Source of the DNA: Kribbella italica
GTDB taxonomy: Bacteria > Actinomycetota > Actinomycetes > Propionibacteriales > Kribbellaceae
Length of the DNA stretch: 64,000 bases
Reading direction: 5' to 3'
Assembly (NCBI RefSeq): GCF_014205135.1
Contig: NZ_JACHMY010000001.1
Location: 1,922,001-1,986,000, forward strand
Below are positions 41,728 through 49,810 of the stretch, piece after piece (the stretch's first letter is position 1; the number at the start of each line of letters is the position of its first letter). The position numbers and the translations under genes are program-made. A model generated the notes under the pieces. That model did not search any database and was not told where the DNA came from. It saw only the letters and a list, made by a program, of their open reading frames with translations.

Positions 41728-42476
41728 TGCTTCCGGCGGGTGAGTGGGAGCCGGTCGGGGAAGGGGAGTCGGACACCGACGTCTTCCGGCGCGCCGACGG
41801 TACGGCGTACGCGAAGGTCGCGCCGCGGCACGGGATCGACGAGCTGCGCGCCGAGCGCGATCGCGTGAACTGGCTGGCCACGACCGGGATCCCCGGCGCG
41901 CGGCTGCTCGACTGGATCGAGAGCGACGACGGCGTCTGTCTGGTGACGTCGGCCGTCCCCGGCGTGGCGGCGGCCGATCTGCCACCCGCGCAACGGCAGG
42001 GAGCGCTCTCTGCTCTCGGCGCGGCGTTCCGGGCTCTGCACGAGCTGCCCGGCTGCCCGTTCACGCGCCCGCTGACCGAGGTCGTCGATCAGGCCGCGGA
42101 CGTCGTACGGCGTGGTGCGGTGAACCCGGACTTCCTCAACGACGAGTGGCGCAAAGAACGGCCCGAGACTCTGCTCGAGCGGGTCAGGACCGAGCAGCCG
42201 TACGCCGAGAAAGCCGCCGACCTGGTCGTCTGCCACGGCGACGCGTGCCTGCCGAACGTCTTCCTCGACCCGGAGACGCTCGAGGTCACCGGGTTCATCG
42301 ACCTGGGCCGGCTCGGCCTGGCCGACCGGTACGCCGATCTGGCGCTGATCAAGGCGCAGCTGTTCGACGAGTGGGACACGTCCGTCGACGAGTTCCTGCG
42401 CGGGTACGGTCTGGAAGAGCCGGATCAGCGCCGGCTCGACTTCTACTTGTTGCTGGATCCGCTCACCTGGGGCTGA
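41727..42476 (+). CDS. Aminoglycoside phosphotransferase (APH) family kinase
   Basis: This 249-aa protein has the APH kinase fold: GTAYAKVAPRHG (nucleotide-binding lysine), the catalytic loop CHGDACLPNVFLD and the metal-binding FIDLGRLGLADRYADLAL. These motifs are close to the APH(3') type that inactivates kanamycin-like drugs, but many actinobacterial homologues have unknown substrates. It overlaps the PPK2 stop by one base. Resistance is plausible but not proven. Confidence 0.8.
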   Translation: MLPAGEWEPVGEGESDTDVFRRADGTAYAKVAPRHGIDELRAERDRVNWLATTGIPGARLLDWIESDDGVCLVTSAVPGVAAADLPPAQRQGALSALGAAFRALHELPGCPFTRPLTEVVDQAADVVRRGAVNPDFLNDEWRKERPETLLERVRTEQPYAEKAADLVVCHGDACLPNVFLDPETLEVTGFIDLGRLGLADRYADLALIKAQLFDEWDTSVDEFLRGYGLEEPDQRRLDFYLLLDPLTWG

Positions 42477-42492
42477 CCAGCTGGAGGCTGGC

Positions 42493-43662
42493 GTGGAGAC
42501 GTTGCGCACGGACGTGGTGGTGGTCGGCCTCGGTGCGTTCGGGTCGGCCGCGCTCTGGCGGTTGGCCGCACGCGGCGTCAACGTGATCGGTGTCGAGCGG
42601 CAGGCGATCGGGCATGCGCTGGGTTCGTCGCACGGCATCACTCGGCTGTTCCGGATCGCCTGCATGGAACATCCGGGCCTGCCACCGATCGCGCAGAAAT
42701 CGCTCGAGCTGTGGACCGAGCTCGGGGCGCAGACCGGCCAGGTCCTGGTCGAGCAGACCGGCTCGCTCAACGCCGGCCCGCCGGGCAGCGAGCCCGTCGC
42801 CGGTGCCCTGGCAGCCGCAGCTCAAGCGGGTGTTCCGGTGGTCGAGCTCGACCACGACGAGCTGGTCGCCCGGCAACCGCAGTACGGCGCGCTCGGCGCT
42901 GACGACGTCGGCGTCTGGGACCCCGGCGCCGGGATCTGCTTCCCGGAGCCGATCGTGCGCGCGCAGGTCGAGGTCGCTCAGCAGCTGGGCGCGCAGGTCT
43001 TCGCCCACACGCTCGTCACCGCCGTGGAGGTCTCGGGCGACGGCGTACTGGTGAGGACACCGACCGTCGAGATCCGCGCCGAGCGTGTGGTCGTCGCGAC
43101 CGGCGCTTGGCTCGGCAAGGTCGTCCCCGGTCTTCCGCTGGTGCCTCGGCGCACGCCGTTGTACTGGTTCGAGCCGAAGGATCCGGCGTCGGACGAGTTC
43201 GCGCTGGAGCGCTTTCCCGCGTTCATCTGGCAGCGCGCGGGCGGGATCGGCTTCTGGGGCCACGGCTCCGGCGACGGGTACGGCGTGAAGCTCGGCCTCG
43301 AGCACGACGGCCACGTCGCCGGTACGCCGTTCGCGGACGCCGACGAGGTCGACCGCTACGTGCACCCGCGCGGCGACGTCGACGAGATCTCGGCCGCGGT
43401 CGCCGAAGCGTTCCCCGGCCTCGACCCGATCCCGGTCAAACTCCTGCCCTGCATCGTCACCGACTCGCCGGACGGCCAGTTCCTGATCGGCCACGCGGGC
43501 GACACCGGCCGGCTCGTCGTCGCCGGCGGCGACTCAGGCCACGGCTTCAAACACGCCGGCGGCCTGGGCGAACTGCTGGCCCAACTAACCCTCGGTGAGA
43601 AGCCGTACTGCGACGCAGCTTTCCTCGACCCGAAGCGCTTCGCGGCTGACTCCCACCACTGA
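42493..43662 (+). CDS. FAD-dependent oxidase, sarcosine/N-methyltryptophan oxidase-like
   Basis: This 389-aa flavoprotein starts at GTG 42493 behind GGAGG. The dinucleotide-binding motif VVVVGLGAFGSAALWRLAARG is at about 9-29. GSSHGITRLFRIA and the C-terminal GGDSGHGFKHAGGLGELLAQL are typical of the monomeric sarcosine oxidase (SolA-like) family, which oxidises N-methyl amino acids to give formaldehyde and peroxide. The covalent FAD cysteine is probably the one in LLPCIVTDSPDG. It is read in the same direction as PPK2 and APH, 16 bp after APH. Confidence 0.83.
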   Translation: METLRTDVVVVGLGAFGSAALWRLAARGVNVIGVERQAIGHALGSSHGITRLFRIACMEHPGLPPIAQKSLELWTELGAQTGQVLVEQTGSLNAGPPGSEPVAGALAAAAQAGVPVVELDHDELVARQPQYGALGADDVGVWDPGAGICFPEPIVRAQVEVAQQLGAQVFAHTLVTAVEVSGDGVLVRTPTVEIRAERVVVATGAWLGKVVPGLPLVPRRTPLYWFEPKDPASDEFALERFPAFIWQRAGGIGFWGHGSGDGYGVKLGLEHDGHVAGTPFADADEVDRYVHPRGDVDEISAAVAEAFPGLDPIPVKLLPCIVTDSPDGQFLIGHAGDTGRLVVAGGDSGHGFKHAGGLGELLAQLTLGEKPYCDAAFLDPKRFAADSHH

Positions 43663-43854
43663 TCAACCACCGCCGAAACACCGCCGGACCTGCAGCACTC
43701 ACCAACCCCGCGGGCAGCGTCGGTGCCACGCTCAGGTACCTGGTGTGTGCCGAGCGCCGGGGCGGTTGGTGAGTGCTGCACGTCCGCGACACCGGATCGG
43801 CATGAGCCGGTCCGGTGCGGCGGACGAGTGGCGACGCTCCGTGCAGCGTGCCGG
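43663..43854. other. Convergent intergenic region with inverted repeats
   Basis: TGCAGCACTCACCAACC (43691-43707) and GGTTGGTGAGTGCTGCA (43764-43780) are perfect 17-bp inverted repeats around a 56-nt loop. A second hairpin at 43790-43817 pairs CACCGGA with TCCGGTG and has an inner GGC/GCC stem with loop ATGA. The second hairpin is the better terminator candidate for the flavin oxidase and CbiX-like genes that meet here. Confidence 0.55.
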
Positions 43855-44637
43855 TCAGGCCGTTCGAACCAGCTGCGGGCGCGGGGCCGGTGCAGCAAGC
43901 GTGAGCAGGTCCAGGCCGGCTACGCCGTAGCGGAGCATGACGAGGCGGGCGACCTCGGCGCTGACTCCGAGCGGGCGGGAGACCGCGACGGCACCGGCCT
44001 TGCGGGCGGTGGTTTCGGCGCGGTCCGGCAGTACGCCGGGGGCCAGGAAGAAGGAGCCGACGGCAACGTGCCGGCGACCCTCGAGCCGCCACTGCAGGAC
44101 GGCTTCGGCCGGGCTCGGGGACGCCGCGGTGGTGAACGCCGCGGTGACCGGGAGCTTGTGCCGCTGACCCCAGAGCCGGGCGAGCCGGGTGACGGCCGCG
44201 TTCGCCTGGGCGTCGCTGGATCCGGCGCAGGCGAGCACGAGCGCGTCGAGCTCGCGTACCCGGCTGTCCTTGAGCTCGGCGCGCATCCGGCGGTCGAGTA
44301 CGTCGAGCAGCGTCTCGTCGTACCCGAGCACGTCGGAGGCGATGATCCGCAGGTTCGGGAACCGGCCGCGGGCCTCGTCGATCACGGCCGGGATGTCGAC
44401 CCGGGCGTGGAAGGCGGTCGAGAGCAGCAGCGGCAGGACCACGACCTCCTCGACACCTTCGGCGGCGAGCTTGCCGAGGACCTGGTACGGCGTGGGCGGG
44501 CAGTGGTCGAGGAAGGAGGCTTCGATCCGCAGGTCGTCCCGCAGCTCGCGCAGGCACTTGACCAGCGAGTGGACGGTGGCGGCCGATCGCGGATCGCGGC
44601 TGCCGTGGGCGAGGACTACGAGCGCAGGTGCGGTCAC
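43855..44637 (-). CDS. CbiX/SirB-type sirohydrochlorin chelatase
   Basis: This 260-aa protein has two class II chelatase repeats (LVVLAHGSRDPRSA..., VLPLLLSTAFHARVDIP and, in the second half, LVLACAGSSDAQANAAV, VAVGSFFLAPGVLPD). It inserts iron or another metal into sirohydrochlorin. Sulfite reductase needs siroheme, so an iron chelatase at the end of this operon makes sense. Start GTG 44637 overlaps the cysN stop (GTGA). Confidence 0.83.
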   Translation of the reverse strand: MTAPALVVLAHGSRDPRSAATVHSLVKCLRELRDDLRIEASFLDHCPPTPYQVLGKLAAEGVEEVVVLPLLLSTAFHARVDIPAVIDEARGRFPNLRIIASDVLGYDETLLDVLDRRMRAELKDSRVRELDALVLACAGSSDAQANAAVTRLARLWGQRHKLPVTAAFTTAASPSPAEAVLQWRLEGRRHVAVGSFFLAPGVLPDRAETTARKAGAVAVSRPLGVSAEVARLVMLRYGVAGLDLLTLAAPAPRPQLVRTA

Positions 44638-45971
44638 AGCAGTTCCCCTTCTTCTTCGTCGATCATTCCGGCCGCGAGCGTCCACCCGTCGTGGGCGTCG
44701 ATGAGCAGGAACGATCCGGTGATGGTGTTGCTGGAGTACGGATCGGCGGCCAGCGGTGCGGCGATCTTGAGCTGCACCTTGCCGATGTCGTTCAGGTCGA
44801 GCCCGGCGGCGTCGATGACTCCGAGCGTGTCGAGGTCGAGGACCCCGTTGATCTTGGTGACGATCGCCTGGGCGGTCGTGGTGGTGTGCTTGATCAGCAG
44901 CCGGGCGCCCACCGACAGGGGGCGGTCCGACAGCCAGCACACGGTGGCCGACAGTTCCCGGCGGGTGCCGGGGGAGGACTCGGCCGCGACGATGACCGAG
45001 CCGCGGGCCACGTCGAGGTCGTCGGCCAGCCGAACCGTGACGGCTTCGCCGGCGACGGCGGAGGCGCGTTCCTCGACCGCGGTCGAGGTGGCGCTGACCA
45101 CGGCGCGGTCGATGCCGGCGACCGCCGTACGGCGTCCGGCCGGGAGCACGATCACCTGGTCGCCGACCGAGACGGTGCCAGAGGCAACTGTTCCGGTGTA
45201 GCCGCGGTAGTCGCGGTACTGGTCGTCGGTCTGCGGGCGGATCACGTACTGGACCGGGAACCGCAGCGGCCGGCCGGAGGCGTCGGAGCGCCCGGAGGCG
45301 TTCTCCAGGAACTCCAGCAGCGTCGGGCCGTCGTACCAGGTGGTGCTCGGGGAGTGGTCGACCACGTTGTCGCCGACCAGGGCCGAGACCGGGATCGCCT
45401 GGACGTCGGCGATGCCTAGCTGGTCGGCGAGTTCGCTGACGTCCTTGCTGATGCCGCGGAAGACCTGCTCGTCGTACCCGACGAGGTCGATCTTGTTCAC
45501 GGCGAGGACGACGTGCGGGACCCGGAGCAGTCCGGCGACGGCCAGGTGCCGGCGGGTCTGTTCCAGTACGCCGTGCCGGGCGTCGACCAGGATGATGACG
45601 ACGTCCGCGGTGGACGCGCCGGTGACCGTGTTCCGGGTGTACTGCACGTGCCCGGGGCAGTCGGCCAGGATGAACGAGCGCTTGTCGGTCGCGAAGTACC
45701 GGTAGGCGACGTCGATCGTGATGCCCTGCTCGCGCTCGGCCCGCAGGCCGTCGGTGAGCAGCGCGAAGTCGAAGTCGCCGCCGCGGGCCTCGGACACGGT
45801 CTGCACGTGCGCGATCTGGTCGGCCAGGATCGCCTTGCAGTCGTGCAGCAGCCGGCCGACCAGCGTGGACTTGCCGTCGTCGACCGATCCGGCCGTTGCC
45901 AGCCGCAACAACTTGCGCTGGGCGAGCTGGGTCAGGTCGGGCAGTTCGGCGGTCGCGTGAGTGGTGCTCAT
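44634..45971 (-). CDS. cysN: Sulfate adenylyltransferase subunit 1 (GTPase)
   Basis: This 445-aa GTPase subunit couples GTP hydrolysis to APS formation by CysD. The GTPase motifs are G1 GSVDDGKST, G2 GITIDVAYRYF, G3 DCPGH and G4 NKIDL. EF-Tu-like domains II and III follow. There is no C-terminal APS kinase domain, which fits an operon using APS reductase directly. The ATG overlaps the cysD stop by one base. Confidence 0.93.
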   Translation of the reverse strand: MSTTHATAELPDLTQLAQRKLLRLATAGSVDDGKSTLVGRLLHDCKAILADQIAHVQTVSEARGGDFDFALLTDGLRAEREQGITIDVAYRYFATDKRSFILADCPGHVQYTRNTVTGASTADVVIILVDARHGVLEQTRRHLAVAGLLRVPHVVLAVNKIDLVGYDEQVFRGISKDVSELADQLGIADVQAIPVSALVGDNVVDHSPSTTWYDGPTLLEFLENASGRSDASGRPLRFPVQYVIRPQTDDQYRDYRGYTGTVASGTVSVGDQVIVLPAGRRTAVAGIDRAVVSATSTAVEERASAVAGEAVTVRLADDLDVARGSVIVAAESSPGTRRELSATVCWLSDRPLSVGARLLIKHTTTTAQAIVTKINGVLDLDTLGVIDAAGLDLNDIGKVQLKIAAPLAADPYSSNTITGSFLLIDAHDGWTLAAGMIDEEEGELL

Positions 45972-46888
45972 CAGAAGTACCCCTCTCGCTTGCGGTCTTC
46001 CATGGCGGCTTCGCTGGCGCGGTCGTCGGCGCGGGTGGCGCCGCGCTCGGTGATCTCGCTGGCGGCGACCTCGACGACGACCTCGGCCGGGGTGGCCGCG
46101 GTCGAGGCGACCGCGCCGGTGCAGGACATGTCGCCGACGGTGCGGTACCGAACCACGCGGCGGGTGACGTCCTCGCCGGTGCGCGGCTGCGAGTAGGGGC
46201 CGACGGCCAGCAGCATGCCGTCGCGCTCGAACACGTCCCGCTCGTGGGCGTAGTAGATGCTGGGGAGCGGGATGTCCTCGCGGTCGATGTAGTTCCAGAT
46301 GTCCAGCTCGGTCCAGTTGGACAGCGGGAACACCCGGACGTGCTCGCCCGGCTTGTGCTTGCCGTTGTAGAGCGACCACAGCTCGGGCCGCTGGTTGCGC
46401 GGGTCCCACTGACCGAACTCGTCGCGCAGGCTGAAGATCCGCTCCTTGGCCCGGGCGCGCTCCTCGTCGCGCCGGCCGCCGCCGAACACGGCGTCGAACC
46501 GGTGCGCGTTGATCGCGTCCAGCAGCGGGATCGTCTGCAGCTGGTTACGGGTGCCGTCGGACCGTTCGCGCAGCCGGCCGTCGGCCAGGTAGTCCTCCAC
46601 GCGGGCGACCTCGAGCCGCAGCCCGAGCGCGCCGACGGTGGCGTCGCGGTAGTCCAGCACCTCGGAGAAGTTGTGCCCGGTGTCGACGTGCAGCAGCGTG
46701 AACGGCACACCGGCCGGCGCGAACGCCTTCCGCGCCAGGTGCAGCATCACGATCGAGTCCTTGCCACCGGAGAACAGGATCACCGGCCGCTCGAACTCCG
46801 CTGCCACCTCGCGGAAGACGAAGATCGACTCGCTCTCGAGCGCGTCCAGCTCGGTGACAGTTGCCGGGGGCAAGCTCACGGCGGTCAC
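45971..46888 (-). CDS. cysD: Sulfate adenylyltransferase subunit 2
   Basis: This 305-aa enzyme subunit makes APS from ATP and sulfate. It has the PP-motif SGGKDS (about 40-45), RSDGTRNQLQTIPLLDAI, FGGGRRDEERARAKERIFS and the C-terminal RTVGDMSCTGAV. GTG 46888 was chosen because it overlaps the cysH stop (GTGA), the pattern of all other junctions in this operon; ATG 46903 would lengthen it by five residues. Confidence 0.92.
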   Translation of the reverse strand: MTAVSLPPATVTELDALESESIFVFREVAAEFERPVILFSGGKDSIVMLHLARKAFAPAGVPFTLLHVDTGHNFSEVLDYRDATVGALGLRLEVARVEDYLADGRLRERSDGTRNQLQTIPLLDAINAHRFDAVFGGGRRDEERARAKERIFSLRDEFGQWDPRNQRPELWSLYNGKHKPGEHVRVFPLSNWTELDIWNYIDREDIPLPSIYYAHERDVFERDGMLLAVGPYSQPRTGEDVTRRVVRYRTVGDMSCTGAVASTAATPAEVVVEVAASEITERGATRADDRASEAAMEDRKREGYF

Positions 46889-47571
46889 GTGTGCAACCCG
46901 CATTCGATCTTGCCCTGGCCGGCCCAGCGGCCGCTGCGGGGGTCCTCGCCCGGGGCGACCTGCTTCGTGCACGGCTGGCAGCCGATCGACGGGTAGCCGT
47001 CGTACTGGAGCAGGTTGACCAGGACGCCGTTGTCGTTGATGTAGCCGTCGAGGTCGTCCTGGGTCCAGGGGGCGATCGGGTTGAGCTTGACCATGTCGCG
47101 CTTCTCGTCGTACTCGACGACCTGGGTGTTGGCGCGGGTCGGTGCTTCTTCCCGCCGTACGCCGGTCACCCAGGCCTTGTAGCCGGACAGCACCCGGTTC
47201 AGCGGCTCGACCTTGCGTAGCGCGCAGCACTTGTCCGGCGCCGTCGCGAACAGATCCTTGCCGTACTCCGCGTCCTGCTCGGCGACGGTCTGCTTCGGGA
47301 GGGCGTTGATCAGGTTGATCGGCAGCGTCGCGGCGACCGCGTCCCGGGTGCCGATCGTCTCGGCGAAGTGGTAGCCGGTGTCGAGGAACAGCACGTCCAC
47401 GCCCGGAGCGACCTCGGCGGCCAGGTGGGGGAGCGCGCCGTCGGCCATCGACGCGGTCACGACGAGCTCGTCACCGAACGTCTCCCGCGCCCAGGCCAGC
47501 ACCTCCTGCGCCGAGGCGTCGGCCAGTCGTTCGTTCGCCTCCTCGGCGAGCGTCTTCAGGTCTGTACTCAT
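46885..47571 (-). CDS. cysH: Adenylylsulfate (APS) reductase
   Basis: This 228-aa enzyme reduces activated sulfate to sulfite. The PP-loop-type segment and two cysteine pairs (KCCALRK and GCQPC) indicate a 4Fe-4S cluster, so it is the APS-using type rather than the PAPS-using type. The C-terminal catalytic cysteine is in IECGLHT. Start ATG 47571 overlaps the stop of the zinc-ribbon gene. It supplies sulfite to the reductase encoded upstream. Confidence 0.92.
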   Translation of the reverse strand: MSTDLKTLAEEANERLADASAQEVLAWARETFGDELVVTASMADGALPHLAAEVAPGVDVLFLDTGYHFAETIGTRDAVAATLPINLINALPKQTVAEQDAEYGKDLFATAPDKCCALRKVEPLNRVLSGYKAWVTGVRREEAPTRANTQVVEYDEKRDMVKLNPIAPWTQDDLDGYINDNGVLVNLLQYDGYPSIGCQPCTKQVAPGEDPRSGRWAGQGKIECGLHT

Positions 47572-47717
47572 TCCACCGTCACCCGCAGTCCGATCATCTT
47601 GAGCTGGAACACCCGTGCACACGGCCGGCACTCCCAGGCGCCGTGCCCTTCCTCCGACGGACGAAGGTCCTCGTCCCCGCAGTACGGGCAGTAGAGAGGT
47701 GCAGCGCGTTCACTCAT
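47568..47717 (-). CDS. Small zinc-ribbon protein of the sulfur operon
   Basis: This 49-aa protein MSERAAPLYCPYCGDEDLRP... has CPYC and CRPC knuckles about 20 residues apart, a rubredoxin-like or zinc-ribbon motif. The C-terminus is hydrophobic and ends LRVTVE. It overlaps sulfite reductase upstream (ATGA at 47714-47717) and cysH downstream (ATGA at 47568-47571). It may be an electron carrier, metallochaperone or assembly factor for sulfite reductase or APS reductase. The function is not established. Confidence 0.75.
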   Translation of the reverse strand: MSERAAPLYCPYCGDEDLRPSEEGHGAWECRPCARVFQLKMIGLRVTVE

Positions 47718-49402
47718 TGCAAAGCCTCCTCGTCGGCACGGACGACCCACTGGGCGAAACGCTCGCCGTCGGACCGCTCTTTCAGGTAGTTCTGGGTGAC
47801 GCGTTCGATGTAGTCGGTGAGCCCGTCGGAGGTGACCTTGTGGCCGCGCAGCTTGCGGCCGAAGCCGGCGTCGAGACCGAGCCCGCCGCCGAGGTGGACC
47901 TGGTAGCCGGGGACCTGCTTGCCCTCGGCATCCATCACCAGCTGGCCCTTGAGCCCGATGTCGGCGACCTGGATCCGGGCGCAGGAGTTGGGGCAGCCGT
48001 TCACGTTGACCGTGATCGGGACGTCGAGGTCGGGGATCCGCTCCTCGAGGTCGTCGATCAGCTGGGCCGCGCGGGCCTTGGTCTCGACGATCGCCAGCTT
48101 GCAGAACTCGATCCCGGTGCAGGCCATCGTGTTGCGCCGCCAGGCCGACGGCCGCGCCTGGAAGCCGAGCTCGGCCAGCGCCGAGACCAGCGACTCGACC
48201 TTGGACTCCTCGACGTCGAGCACGATGAACTTCTGCTGGGCGGTGGTCCGGATCCGGTCCGAGCCGTGCGCGGCGACGACGTCGGCCACCTTGGCCAGCG
48301 TGCTGCCGGAGACCCGGCCGACGACCGGCGCGACGCCCACGTAGTACCGGCCGTCCTTCTGCTGGTGGACACCGACGTGGTCGCCCTGGACGGCGGGGAT
48401 CTCCGGCGCGGGGCCGTCGATCAGCTTCCGGCCGAGGTACTTGTCGCTCTCCAGGACCTCGCGGAACTTGTCCATGCCCCAGTCGGCGACCAGGTACTTC
48501 AGCCGGGCGCGGGTCCGCAGCCTGCGGTAGCCGTAGTCGCGGAAGATGCCGACGACGCCCTTCCAGGCCAGGTGCACCTCGTCGAGCGGGATCCACGCCC
48601 CGACGCGCTGAGCGAGCATCGGGTTGGTGGACAGGCCCCCGCCGACCCAGAGGTCGAAGCCCGGGCCGTGCTCGGGGTGGACGACACCGACGAAGCTGAT
48701 GTCGTTGACCTCGGGCACCACGTCGTGCGACGGGTGACCGGTCATCGCGGTCTTGAACTTGCGCGGCAGGTTGGAGAACTCCTGGCTGCCGATGTACTTC
48801 TCGACGATGTCGTCGATGGCCGGTGTCGGGTCGATGATCTCGTCCGCGGCGATGCCGGCGACCGGGCTGGAGATGATCACCCGCGGGACGTCGCCGCAGG
48901 CCTCGGTCGTGTACAGGCCGACCGCCTCGAGCTTCTCCCAGATCGCGGGCACGTCCTCGACCCGGATCCAGTGCAGCTGGATGTTCTGCCGGTCGGTGAT
49001 GTCCGCGGTGTCGCGGGCGTAGGTGCTGGACACCTCCGCGATCACCCGGAGCTGCTCGGCGCTCAGCTGGCCGCCCTCGATCCGGACCCGGAGCATGAAG
49101 AACTTGTCGTCCAGCTCCTCGGGCTCCAGCGTCGCGGTCTTGCCGCCGTCGATCCCGGGCTTGCGCTGCGTGTACAGGCCCCACCAGCGGAACCGGCCGC
49201 GCAGGTCGGCGGGGTCGATCGAGTCGAACCCGGCGTGCGCGTAGACGTTCTCGATCCGGGCCCGGACGTTCAGGCCGTCGTCGTTCTTCTTGTTCTCCTC
49301 GTTCTTGTTCAGCGGCTCGCGGTAGCCGAGCGCCCACTGACCTTCGCCCTTGCCCTTGCGGGGGCGGGCGGGCTTGCGGGGAGCAGAGGTGACGCCAGTC
49401 AT
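47714..49402 (-). CDS. sir: Ferredoxin-type sulfite reductase
   Basis: This 562-aa siroheme/4Fe-4S enzyme reduces sulfite to sulfide. Its two symmetric halves each have a ferrite-like and a siroheme-binding region. The cluster ligands are in ACTGIEFCKLA and VNGCPNSCARIQ. The N-terminal 45 residues are a Lys/Arg/Asn-rich extension. It is the first structural gene of the operon and lies downstream of a cysteine-type leader peptide. Confidence 0.93.
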   Translation of the reverse strand: MTGVTSAPRKPARPRKGKGEGQWALGYREPLNKNEENKKNDDGLNVRARIENVYAHAGFDSIDPADLRGRFRWWGLYTQRKPGIDGGKTATLEPEELDDKFFMLRVRIEGGQLSAEQLRVIAEVSSTYARDTADITDRQNIQLHWIRVEDVPAIWEKLEAVGLYTTEACGDVPRVIISSPVAGIAADEIIDPTPAIDDIVEKYIGSQEFSNLPRKFKTAMTGHPSHDVVPEVNDISFVGVVHPEHGPGFDLWVGGGLSTNPMLAQRVGAWIPLDEVHLAWKGVVGIFRDYGYRRLRTRARLKYLVADWGMDKFREVLESDKYLGRKLIDGPAPEIPAVQGDHVGVHQQKDGRYYVGVAPVVGRVSGSTLAKVADVVAAHGSDRIRTTAQQKFIVLDVEESKVESLVSALAELGFQARPSAWRRNTMACTGIEFCKLAIVETKARAAQLIDDLEERIPDLDVPITVNVNGCPNSCARIQVADIGLKGQLVMDAEGKQVPGYQVHLGGGLGLDAGFGRKLRGHKVTSDGLTDYIERVTQNYLKERSDGERFAQWVVRADEEALQ

Positions 49403-49810
49403 CTGGGGGCGTGTCCTTGTCTCTACAGACAGGTGCGCTCTCGCGATGGAGGCTCGAAACGTCGTCGGTTCGATCCGGTCTGCGCGGTGCGCACCCAGCG
49501 GTGATCAGGTGATCAGGGGGCCGTGAGGGGCCCGAGCAGGGTGGCTGTCAGATCGTCGAAGGACAACAGATGGCGCTGCGCATCCGCCCGAGGTCGACGT
49601 GAATCCGACCTACGAGGTGGGTTGACTGGGCAGCGAGCATGGTCACAACGATCAGCGCAGGCGGCTGACAAATCAACTCCCTATCCTGCATCCCGAGATG
49701 CGTTCTCACGATGCGGATAAGTGCACCGAATCGGTCGTGATTCTTTGCGCTCAGTTCGTGATCTGCAAGAGGCCTTGTGCAAGAGTTCTTGTCTTGGCTA
49801 CGGTGGTGCG
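49403..49810. other. Divergent intergenic region between sir and the ArsR gene
   Basis: Besides the leader peptide, this region holds two TGATCA palindromes spaced 9 bp apart (49502-49507, 49511-49516). On the + side it holds the ArsR promoter TTGTGC (49775-49780), an 18-bp spacer and TACGGT (49799-49804). Overlapping dyads CTTGTGCAAG and CAAGA-GT-TCTTG lie in that promoter and may be the ArsR operator. Confidence 0.5.
49548..49640 (-). CDS. Cysteine-responsive leader peptide of the sir operon
   Basis: This 30-codon frame, ATG 49640 to TGA 49548, encodes MLAAQSTHLVG then RIHVDLGRMRSAICC and PSTI. The R-HVDL-R-SA-C pattern is the hallmark of actinobacterial leader peptides upstream of sulfur-assimilation genes. 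Two consecutive TGT codons (residues 25-26) make translation sensitive to charged tRNA-Cys. About 145 nt with alternative hairpins (GGGCCC/GGCCCC region, GGTGCGCACC) separate it from sir. Regulation by attenuation is inferred. Confidence 0.75.
   Translation of the reverse strand: MLAAQSTHLVGRIHVDLGRMRSAICCPSTI

Noticed and set aside
31259..43662. Prophage or genomic island
   Set aside because: No integrase, phage structural genes, tRNA-linked attachment repeats or abrupt base-composition change are visible; the only mobile element found is the IS30 copy.
49423..49494. Second short frame ending R-T-C-L before sir
   Set aside because: One Cys codon near the stop is suggestive, but the frame upstream with HVDL and two Cys codons is the far better leader peptide.
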